From Fimbriimonadaceae bacterium (lineage in GTDB: Bacteria > Armatimonadota > Fimbriimonadia > Fimbriimonadales > Fimbriimonadaceae): a DNA stretch of 8,374 nt. Below the pieces are notes generated by a model. That model saw only the letters and a program-made list of their open reading frames with translations. It did no database searches and was not told where the DNA came from. Within the stretch, counting starts at the first letter, position 1, and every line of letters begins with the position of its first letter. Positions 1-5,660 of the stretch are shown in pieces. Position numbers and translations under genes: made by a program. Location of the stretch: contig JADZBW010000145.1 of assembly GCA_020851885.1 (NCBI GenBank), forward strand, positions 1 to 8,374. Reading direction: 5' to 3'.

Positions 1-1293
1 CACCGACGGGTCATGCTGATCGAATGGCAGGAGATAAGCCTTCGCATCCCTCAACTCCGGCTTGCGCAGGTCCGACATCGATCGCGCTTCCGCGGTTCGG
101 GTGGGAGTGTCCGTCCAGGTGTCCTTCAACCCCCGCTCGATCTGCCGATGCCCGGTCCGATAGATGTCCAATAGAAACTTCTCCCGATACCGGGAGGCCA
201 AGTCCAAGACCGCCATGTTGGCCTGAACCGAGTACTCGATCGACTGGCGGAAGCGCCAATCCTGGGGCTCGATGGGATAGAGCAGGTTGCCTTGAGGGGT
301 GCGACGGTTGGCCACGAATGGAATCTTCATCGGAGTTGGGGAGCCGATGGTCTCCGTCAAGATTCCGATCATATTGTGGAAGTAGGCAGTGGTCCGGAGT
401 CCCCCGTTCCACCAGGCCGAGTAGCTGGAGCCCGTCTTGGTGGTCACGCCTGGCATGTCCAGGGACAGGAAGCGTTGCATCATCGCGGAGGCAACAAAAT
501 CGATCCCGGAGATCACCTGCGCGTCGATGTTGTGGTTGAACGGATCGCGGAAGGGCGGGGCGAACATCACCGTACCTTGGGGCCCGGTCTGGTGATGGTT
601 GTACATGATCTGCGGGAACCACTCTTGGTACATGATTCGGTTCATGTTCTTGGTCTCGGCCTGGGTGACCGCATAGAAGTCCCGGTTGTTGTCATGCCCG
701 ATGTACTTCTGATAGAGCCGGGGGACTCGCATATTGCGCTTGGTTGGGTCGGCCTCCTGCATGTACCAATTGCTGATCAATTCCATCCCGTCGGGATTGG
801 CGTGGACGAAGAGGATGATGACGTCGTTGCGAATTCGCTTAGCCTCTTCATCGTCCCGGGAGACCATCTGATAACAGGTCTCGATCAACTGCTGGGCGCC
901 CAAGACCTCGCTGGCATGGAGGCCGCCATCGATCCACACGACCGATTTTCCCTCCAAGGCGAGCTTCTTCGCCTCGTCGTCGGTCAGCCCCTTGGCCAGG
1001 CACAGCTTCTTGGAGATCTCCCGGTAGCGTGCCAGCTTCTTCTGGTTCTCCGGCGAGGTCACGATCGCCATGAGCTGGTCTCGGCCCTCCTCGGTCTTGC
1101 CGATAACCTGCACGGTCATGCGGTCGCTCTCCTTATCCAGCTTCCGCCAATAGTCGCTGAATTGCTGGTAATTGGACAGGTAGTAATCGTCCCCGACGTC
1201 GTGGCCGAAGAACTGCTTCGGGGAGGTGACTTTCGCTTGGGCCGCGGCCAGAACCGGGAGCAGGGCGAGAAGGACGAAACGAGACCGAACCAT
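1..1293 (-). CDS. Secreted M14 family zinc carboxypeptidase, C-terminus off the left edge
   Basis: This reading frame is open from an ATG at 1293 to the left edge (431 codons, no stop seen). Residues 1-20 look like a signal peptide: a basic start (MVRSR), a hydrophobic core (FVLLALLPVLAA) and a likely cleavage near AAAQA, so the enzyme should be exported. The M14 zinc site is visible: H126 and E129 in GGLHASE, and the third histidine in the pair H233-H234 (YNHHQTGP). NPDG at 166-169 and GHDNNRDF at 199-206 supply the Asn-Arg pair that binds the substrate carboxylate, and E314 in GILTETIG matches the catalytic glutamate. The full catalytic domain is therefore present. Known secreted relatives of this subfamily are often 800-900 residues, so several hundred residues are probably missing. 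It should hydrolyse C-terminal peptide bonds; its specificity cannot be read. No Shine-Dalgarno sequence precedes the ATG. The neighbouring oxidoreductase lies 80 nt upstream on the same strand. Confidence 0.93.
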   Translation of the reverse strand, partial: MVRSRFVLLALLPVLAAAQAKVTSPKQFFGHDVGDDYYLSNYQQFSDYWRKLDKESDRMTVQVIGKTEEGRDQLMAIVTSPENQKKLARYREISKKLCLAKGLTDDEAKKLALEGKSVVWIDGGLHASEVLGAQQLIETCYQMVSRDDEEAKRIRNDVIILFVHANPDGMELISNWYMQEADPTKRNMRVPRLYQKYIGHDNNRDFYAVTQAETKNMNRIMYQEWFPQIMYNHHQTGPQGTVMFAPPFRDPFNHNIDAQVISGIDFVASAMMQRFLSLDMPGVTTKTGSSYSAWWNGGLRTTAYFHNMIGILTETIGSPTPMKIPFVANRRTPQGNLLYPIEPQDWRFRQSIEYSVQANMAVLDLASRYREKFLLDIYRTGHRQIERGLKDTWTDTPTRTAEARSMSDLRKPELRDAKAYLLPFDQHDPSV

Positions 1294-1299
1294 TTCGGG

Positions 1300-1327
1300 A
1301 AGTTACCCGTTGAATGGCGCGAAGCAA
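1300..1327 (-). promoter_or_regulatory. Putative promoter of the M14 peptidase gene, leaderless type
   Basis: On the minus strand TTGCTT (1327-1322) is followed by a 16-bp spacer, TAACTT (1305-1300), six bases and the ATG at 1293. Each hexamer matches the sigma-70 consensus at only three positions, so this is a weak call based mainly on spacing. The -10-like box is so close to the ATG that the transcript would begin at or next to the start codon. It lies downstream of the hairpin at 1341-1373, which suits an independent transcript. Confidence 0.35.
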
Positions 1328-1340
1328 ACGGGAGTAACCG

Positions 1341-1373
1341 GCTCCGGGGAGCCGCCCACCCAAGCCCCGGAGC
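1341..1373 (-). terminator. 9-bp hairpin abutting the oxidoreductase stop codon
   Basis: GCTCCGGGG (1341-1349) and CCCCGGAGC (1365-1373) form a perfect 9-bp, very GC-rich inverted repeat with a 15-nt loop. On the minus strand it begins at the base directly after the TAA at 1376-1374. No T-run follows the stem (CGGTTACTCCC comes next), so it is not a classical intrinsic terminator. It may act as a U-less terminator or as a 3'-end stabilising hairpin. A smaller competing hairpin uses GGCTCC/GGAGCC at 1340-1353. Confidence 0.5.
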
Positions 1374-2948
1374 TTAGAGGGCGTGAAGGCGCGGCCATTC
1401 GATCTCGATCCCCTGCCCGATGCAAAGCTCCTGGAATTCGCGGATTCGGTCCTTCGAGCCATGCACTTGCGCCGGTTCGAGGGAGTTCATCAGGCAGAAG
1501 CCCGTAAGGAGACCCGCCGCCTCCCCGATGTTCCACTCCACCGGGTGGAGGCGGTAGCAGCCGTTCGTGATATGGGTCACGCCGAGGTTCTTTCCCGCCG
1601 GGAGGAGATTCCGCATCCGCGCGGGGATCAGCGAACCAAGCGGAATCTGGAATGGAAGCGTGCTGGTATCGATGGTGTTGGCACCGTTGGTCGAGGGATG
1701 GAGGTCGATCCGGTAGCTGCCCACCCCGACCGAATCGGGGAACTCCATCGCCCGATCTCGACCTTCGTTGGTATAGGCGGCGACGTGATGCTCCAAGACG
1801 GTGAATTTGGCTCGGATGCGGCGCGACTCGCGGATGTAGGGAGCCTGGGCAAGGCCGTCGACCGTGCCCATGACGTCCGGGCGGAGTCGAAGCTCCGGGT
1901 AACCGGTACCGCCATCGTGCCTAGGGGCCTCGGTCTGGAGCCAATAGAGCACGCTAAGACTGAGTTGGCGGGCCGCTGCCAGCCGGTCCGCGACGACTTC
2001 GGCGGGCTCATCGATGATGTTGCCGAGGTAGTAGTCGTTCTGGGGCCAGTTGGCGATGGTGACACCCTCGGTGACCGTGCCGCTTTGAAACTTGGCAGGA
2101 TCGACGATCTGCCGATACTCAAACAGGTTGAAGGAGCCGTTGCCGAAGAGCGGGAAATCGATCGGCTCACCTGTCTGGACATGGAGCATTCGGAAACTCA
2201 GAAGCTTGTCGGGCCAGAAGTCGGGCCGGTAGGCGCGCCAGAAGTCGTACTGGGCGGGCCGGTCGATGGTGTGCTTGCCGTCGGGATCGTAGGCCAGGGC
2301 CATGACCCATGTGAGTCCCTGGACGTTGTCGGGTTGAGGGGGGCCGTCTACCGCGTTGGGCTCGTGGGTCTCAACCTTGGATTCGGCTCCGAAGACGTAC
2401 TCGGCGCCCGTAATCGGGAGCAGATCGCCGAGTTCGGTGGCGTCGAGGAAGTATCTGGCTTGGACGCGCTCCACTTCACCGGTTTCCAAGTTGCCCAGAT
2501 GCACAGCCGCCACGGCGTCCTCACGGCCCATCTCGGCGGCGACGGGGACTCTGCCTAGCCTGATCTCCAGAAGGCCGTCAGCGATGGCTGGCGCCAGCAT
2601 CTGTTTGAGCGCTTCCCATCCGATGCGGGGCTCATGGCAGAGCTTGCTCACCCAACCAGAGCCTGGGTTCAGGCGCTCATCGTGTTTGGCGTACTCCGCG
2701 AGTGGTGTGTGCTCGCGGTAGTACTGCCGAACAAGATTGCGGTAGCGCCGATATCGGGCGGTGCAGCCGAATTGCTCGATCCATGGATGCTCATCGGGGG
2801 GGACGGCTTGGGAGGTCAATTGCCCGCCGATCCACTCGTAAGGCTCCGTCATGACGACTCGGAAGCCAAGCGACGTGAGGGCCATGGCGGCGGCACACCC
2901 GCCGGTGCCACCGCCGACGATCAGTACGTCGCAGGAAGAGGAATCCAT
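1374..2948 (-). CDS. FAD-dependent oxidoreductase (PF12831-like)
   Basis: A 524-residue protein beginning at the ATG at 2948. Residues 7-17 (DVLIVGGGTGG) are the Rossmann dinucleotide-binding motif, followed by the E35 region expected to hold the FAD ribose (VVMTEPYEWIGGQ). The C-terminal part carries the second FAD-contact segment, LLPAGKNLGVTHITNGCYR (448-466), and the HPVEWNIGEAAG stretch (468-479) typical of PF12831-type flavoproteins. There is no signal peptide or membrane segment, so it should be cytoplasmic. The reading frame stays open upstream to another ATG at 3056, but the extra residues precede the flavin fold, lie antisense to the acetyltransferase gene and look like non-coding translation, so the start at 2948 is preferred. 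The substrate is unknown; relatives are mostly annotated only as FAD-dependent oxidoreductases. No Shine-Dalgarno sequence is present at a useful distance. Confidence 0.9.
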   Translation of the reverse strand: MDSSSCDVLIVGGGTGGCAAAMALTSLGFRVVMTEPYEWIGGQLTSQAVPPDEHPWIEQFGCTARYRRYRNLVRQYYREHTPLAEYAKHDERLNPGSGWVSKLCHEPRIGWEALKQMLAPAIADGLLEIRLGRVPVAAEMGREDAVAAVHLGNLETGEVERVQARYFLDATELGDLLPITGAEYVFGAESKVETHEPNAVDGPPQPDNVQGLTWVMALAYDPDGKHTIDRPAQYDFWRAYRPDFWPDKLLSFRMLHVQTGEPIDFPLFGNGSFNLFEYRQIVDPAKFQSGTVTEGVTIANWPQNDYYLGNIIDEPAEVVADRLAAARQLSLSVLYWLQTEAPRHDGGTGYPELRLRPDVMGTVDGLAQAPYIRESRRIRAKFTVLEHHVAAYTNEGRDRAMEFPDSVGVGSYRIDLHPSTNGANTIDTSTLPFQIPLGSLIPARMRNLLPAGKNLGVTHITNGCYRLHPVEWNIGEAAGLLTGFCLMNSLEPAQVHGSKDRIREFQELCIGQGIEIEWPRLHAL

Positions 2949-2955
2949 GAAGGAA

Positions 2956-2983
2956 AGGCTACCTTGGGGGCGAGTATGATCAA
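2956..2983 (-). promoter_or_regulatory. Putative promoter of the FAD oxidoreductase gene
   Basis: On the minus strand TTGATC (2983-2978, four of six matches to TTGACA) is followed by a 16-bp spacer, TAGCCT (2961-2956, TANNNT type), seven bases and the ATG at 2948. The -35-like box overlaps the plus-strand -10-like box of the acetyltransferase gene, so the two promoters would compete for the same DNA. Prediction by eye only. Confidence 0.4.
2975..2980 (+). promoter_or_regulatory. Putative -10 box of the acetyltransferase gene, leaderless type
   Basis: TATGAT matches TATAAT at five of six positions and lies five bases before the ATG at 2986. No convincing -35 box is seen 16-18 bp upstream, where the sequence is GGAAAG-like. 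No Shine-Dalgarno sequence fits between the hexamer and the start codon, which supports leaderless transcription. Confidence 0.45.
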
Positions 2984-2985
2984 CC

Positions 2986-3498
2986 ATGGTTCGCCCCGCC
3001 ACCCTTGCCGACCTCGCCGATATCAATCGCCTGGAGAACTGGGCGGTGGAGAACACCTATGCCCACTTCGGATTGGATCCGGTGCCTTTCGAGGAGACTG
3101 AGCAGGCGTTCCACGGGGCTCAGGGTCGGTATCCCTGGGCTATCGCCCACTTGAGCGGCGACTTTGCCGGTTTCGCCAGGGCGGGCGCGTGGAAGGATAG
3201 AGGCGCCTATCGCTGGACATGTGAGATCGGGGTCTATGTCGCGCCAGAAGTCCAAGGAAAGGGAATTGGGAAAGATCTCTATGGTGTACTCTTTCCCGCC
3301 CTCGAGGAAGCAGGGTGTCACACGGTGCTTGCCGGAATCGCATTACCCAACGAAGCAAGCGTCCGTCTCCATGAAGCTTTTGGGATGGTGAAAGTGGCGC
3401 ACTTGCCGGAAACGGGGTTCAAATTCGGGCAGTGGTGGGACACCGCGTACTGGTCCAAGACCCTCCATTCGAGTGTCACGCCATTGTCCTCGCCCTGA
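2986..3498 (+). CDS. GNAT family N-acetyltransferase, PAT/MnaT-like
   Basis: A 170-residue, single-domain acetyltransferase. The start (MVRPATLADLADINRLEN) with the following N-terminal VENTYAHF segment resembles the phosphinothricin acetyltransferase (PAT/bar) and MnaT subgroup. The acetyl-CoA pyrophosphate loop is VYVAPEVQGKGIG (83-95, Q/RxxGxG type), and PNEASVRLHEAFGM (121-134) is the conserved second half of the fold. The tail GFKFGQWWDTAYW (144-156) also matches this subgroup. It transfers an acetyl group from acetyl-CoA to an amine, in known relatives often the amino group of phosphinothricin, methionine sulfone or sulfoximine, or another small amino acid. The true substrate cannot be read here. 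It is cytoplasmic, with length near the usual 165-185. It is divergent from the oxidoreductase with a 37-bp gap, and nothing suggests a shared pathway. The family call is secure; the drug-resistance label is not justified. Confidence 0.92.
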   Translation: MVRPATLADLADINRLENWAVENTYAHFGLDPVPFEETEQAFHGAQGRYPWAIAHLSGDFAGFARAGAWKDRGAYRWTCEIGVYVAPEVQGKGIGKDLYGVLFPALEEAGCHTVLAGIALPNEASVRLHEAFGMVKVAHLPETGFKFGQWWDTAYWSKTLHSSVTPLSSP

Positions 3499-3517
3499 AG
3501 CTGGGTGCCCCAGGGCG
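3491..3517 (+). terminator. Hairpin overlapping the acetyltransferase stop codon
   Basis: CGCCCTG (3491-3497) and CAGGGCG (3511-3517) form a perfect 7-bp stem with a 13-nt loop; the left arm includes the first two bases of the TGA at 3496-3498. A second, mutually exclusive hairpin, CTGGG-TGC-CCCAG (3501-3513), sits inside it. No T-run follows. It is a possible U-less terminator or 3'-end structure, but could be chance in GC-rich DNA. Confidence 0.3.
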
Positions 3518-3542
3518 CGCAAGCCTACCCGCGTCCCATCGC

Positions 3543-3580
3543 AATAGTAAATGTTGTATTCCCTTTTCAAATGTGGGAAT
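3543..3580 (+). promoter_or_regulatory. AT-rich leader with a 6-bp inverted repeat before the glutaminase-A-like gene
   Basis: The roughly 90 bp between the acetyltransferase and the next gene contain the only distinctly AT-rich patch nearby (3543-3572). Within it ATTCCC (3558-3563) and GGGAAT (3575-3580) form a perfect inverted repeat with an 11-nt spacer, ending eight bases before the ATG at 3589. It could be the promoter region with an operator or a small RNA hairpin at the ribosome entry site. No clear -35/-10 pair was found. Confidence 0.3.
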
Positions 3581-3588
3581 CTGCACAC

Positions 3589-5598
3589 ATGCTCGTGACC
3601 CTCGGAGCCATCCTCGCAATGAGCCAAACCAACTTCCGCCCACCCGCCGTGCCCTTGATCGCCCATGATCCCTACTTCAGCATTTGGAGCTTCAATGACA
3701 AGCTGACGGACGGATGGACTCGCCACTGGACGGGGGCCGTTCAGGGCATGTGTGGTTTGGTCCGCATCGATGGGAAGGTCTTTCGATGGGCCGGAACGCC
3801 GGGTGGCGGCCTTCCCGCCTTGCCCCAGACGGAGTGCCGAGTTGAAGCGACATCCACTTTCTACACGTTCGAGGGGCAGGGGATTCGGCTGAAAGTGCAG
3901 TTTATGTCCCCTGCGTTCGCAAAGGACTTGATCGCGATGTCCAGCCCCGTGGCGTTCGTGCATTTTTCGACCGAGTCCACCGATGGGATGGACCACAAGG
4001 TCGAGGCTTACATGGATGTCACCGGCGAATGGGTGGTCGATAAGGACAACCAGCGTGTGCAGTGGGGCCGGGTCAAGATTGCCGGAACAGAAGCGATGAG
4101 AATCGGCTCTCAAGAACAAAAGCCGCTCAACCGATCTGGCGACGATCATCGCATCGATTGGGGCCACCTTTACGTCGTTGCCCCGAAAGGCGCCAAGACG
4201 GCCATGGGTGGCGATGATGCGTGCCGTGGGAGCTTCGCCAAGGACGGAGTCCTCCCCGTCAGCGACGACCTGAATATGCCTCGCCGCGCCAACGATATCT
4301 GGCCGGTTCTGGCTTCGGCATTCGGCCTCTCCAAGGGCGAGGAGAAGGTCCTGACCTTGGCCTACGACGACGTGGATTCCCTGGAGTGGCTACGCCGTCC
4401 TGTTCCATCCTACAGCCGCTATCACTTGGGTTCCTTTGAGGCTGTTCTGGAGAATGCGCTCAAGAATCAGGACCGATGGCATCGGTCGGGAGACGAATGG
4501 GATCGGTTTGTTCGCGATGAGACGATGAAGCGTGGCGGAAAGGAGTTCTCGGATCTCGCCGTCCTCGCTTACCGACAGGCATTCGCCGCCCACAAGATCG
4601 TGAGCGACATCGATGGCCAGCCGATGATGTTCAGCAAGGAGAACTTCAGCAATGGATGCATCGGCACGGTCGATGTGATTTACCCGGCCGCCCCGATCAT
4701 GCTGTGGCTCAATCCGGAGCTGCTTGAGGCGAACCTTCGGCCCTTGTTCATCTATTCATCTCTTCCGCGCTGGAAGTGGCCGTTCGCTCCCCACGATCTC
4801 GGTCAGTACCCGCTGGCAAACGGCCAGGTGTACGGCGGCGGGGAGCGCACGGAAGAGAACCAAATGCCGGTGGAGGAGTGCGGGAACTTGCTGATACTGG
4901 CGTCGGCACTGGTCGAACGCAATGGCTCGAAGGCATTTGTCAGTCAATACAGGCCCTTGCTGGACAAATGGGCGGACTACCTCTTATCGAAGGGATTGGA
5001 CCCAGACAACCAGCTATGTACGGATGACTTCGCCGGGCATTTGGCTCACAATGCCAACCTGTCGGTTAAGGCGATCGTCGCTCTTGGAGCGTACGCCAAG
5101 ACGTTGCCGCAGCTTGCCGGCGATCCGGCGACCAAGACCCGGGCCACGATGATTCGTGGCAAGGCTGAAGAGATGGCCAAGCAGTGGGTGAAAATGGCGG
5201 AAGATGGCGACCACTTCCGTCTCGCCTTCGATAAGCCGGGAACTTGGAGCCAGAAGTACAACCTCGTGTGGGACAAGGTCCTGAAACTGAACCTCTTTCC
5301 CAAGGCGGTTTATGAGAAGGAACTCGCTTTCTACGGCACGAAGGTCGGCAAATATGGCCTACCCCTGGACAACCGCAGCCAATACACCAAACTGGATTGG
5401 TGCGTCTGGACGGCGTGCCTCTCCGAGGACCGCAAGGAGTTCGACAAATACCTGGCGCCGCTTTGGAAGTGGGCAGATGAGACTCCGACCCGCGTGCCAC
5501 TGTCCGACTGGTTCTGGACGACAGACGGAAAGCAGGTCGGCTTCCAGGCACGTTCGGTGGTGGGAGGCGTATTCATGCCGATGCTTCTCGAAAAGTAG
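3589..5598 (+). CDS. Glutaminase-A-like protein (DUF4964/DUF5127/DUF4965/DUF1793 architecture)
   Basis: A 669-residue protein from the ATG at 3589. Residues 14-35 (TNFRPPAVPLIAHDPYFSIW) are the characteristic N-terminal DUF4964 signature, followed by a beta-rich DUF5127-like region (about 40-300). The C-terminal half is the helical DUF4965/DUF1793 part, with MMFSKENFSNGCIGTVDVI (346-364), MPVEECGNLLIL (426-437) and CTDDFAGHLAHNANLSVKAI (477-496), which are strongly conserved in this family and fit an (alpha/alpha) barrel like that of six-hairpin glycosidases. The fungal founding member is annotated as a secreted glutaminase; the bacterial function is not firmly established, and a glycoside-hydrolase role is possible. 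The short hydrophobic segment LVTLGAILA (2-10) may be a minimal signal peptide lacking basic residues. Alternative starts are ATG 3571, ATG 3619 (GGAG 11 nt upstream, no signal segment) and GTG 3505. FabH follows after 62 nt. Confidence 0.88.
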   Translation: MLVTLGAILAMSQTNFRPPAVPLIAHDPYFSIWSFNDKLTDGWTRHWTGAVQGMCGLVRIDGKVFRWAGTPGGGLPALPQTECRVEATSTFYTFEGQGIRLKVQFMSPAFAKDLIAMSSPVAFVHFSTESTDGMDHKVEAYMDVTGEWVVDKDNQRVQWGRVKIAGTEAMRIGSQEQKPLNRSGDDHRIDWGHLYVVAPKGAKTAMGGDDACRGSFAKDGVLPVSDDLNMPRRANDIWPVLASAFGLSKGEEKVLTLAYDDVDSLEWLRRPVPSYSRYHLGSFEAVLENALKNQDRWHRSGDEWDRFVRDETMKRGGKEFSDLAVLAYRQAFAAHKIVSDIDGQPMMFSKENFSNGCIGTVDVIYPAAPIMLWLNPELLEANLRPLFIYSSLPRWKWPFAPHDLGQYPLANGQVYGGGERTEENQMPVEECGNLLILASALVERNGSKAFVSQYRPLLDKWADYLLSKGLDPDNQLCTDDFAGHLAHNANLSVKAIVALGAYAKTLPQLAGDPATKTRATMIRGKAEEMAKQWVKMAEDGDHFRLAFDKPGTWSQKYNLVWDKVLKLNLFPKAVYEKELAFYGTKVGKYGLPLDNRSQYTKLDWCVWTACLSEDRKEFDKYLAPLWKWADETPTRVPLSDWFWTTDGKQVGFQARSVVGGVFMPMLLEK

Positions 5599-5649
5599 TT
5601 GGGTTTATCACGTGCGCGAACCTGATTCCGAGCGGCATAACCGTGCCAC

Positions 5650-5655
5650 AATAAT
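5650..5655 (+). promoter_or_regulatory. Putative -10 box of fabH, leaderless type
   Basis: AATAAT matches TATAAT at five of six positions and ends five bases before the ATG at 5661, the same spacing as at the acetyltransferase gene. An overlapping TAATTT (5652-5657) also fits TANNNT. The best -35 candidate, TTCCGA at 5626-5631 with an 18-bp spacer, is poor. No purine-rich ribosome-binding site is present in the 20 bases before the start. Confidence 0.42.
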
Positions 5656-5660
5656 TTCAC

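Noticed and set aside
292..1377. A 361-codon plus-strand open frame opposite the M14 gene
   Set aside because: It is antisense to a gene with clear M14 catalytic motifs; its translation has no recognisable domain and reflects GC-rich codon bias on the other strand.
1383..2558. A 391-codon plus-strand open frame
   Set aside because: It lies entirely antisense to the FAD oxidoreductase, which has both FAD-binding signatures; the antisense product shows only low-complexity V/G/D/E-rich sequence.
2949..3056. A longer N-terminus for the FAD oxidoreductase, starting at ATG 3056
   Set aside because: The extra 36 residues precede the flavin fold, run antisense through the acetyltransferase start and would remove the divergent intergenic region.
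2986..3498. Calling the acetyltransferase a phosphinothricin resistance gene
   Set aside because: The fold matches that subgroup, but substrate cannot be inferred from the motifs and many chromosomal relatives act on other amines.
3505..3588. A longer N-terminus for the glutaminase-A-like protein from GTG 3505 or ATG 3571
   Set aside because: The added residues are unlike a signal peptide, and the GTG lies inside the hairpin just after the acetyltransferase stop; the AT-rich patch looks like regulatory DNA rather than coding sequence. ATG 3571 remains possible.
3343..4167. A 274-codon minus-strand open frame
   Set aside because: It is antisense to the end of the acetyltransferase and the start of the glutaminase-A-like gene and has no family signature.
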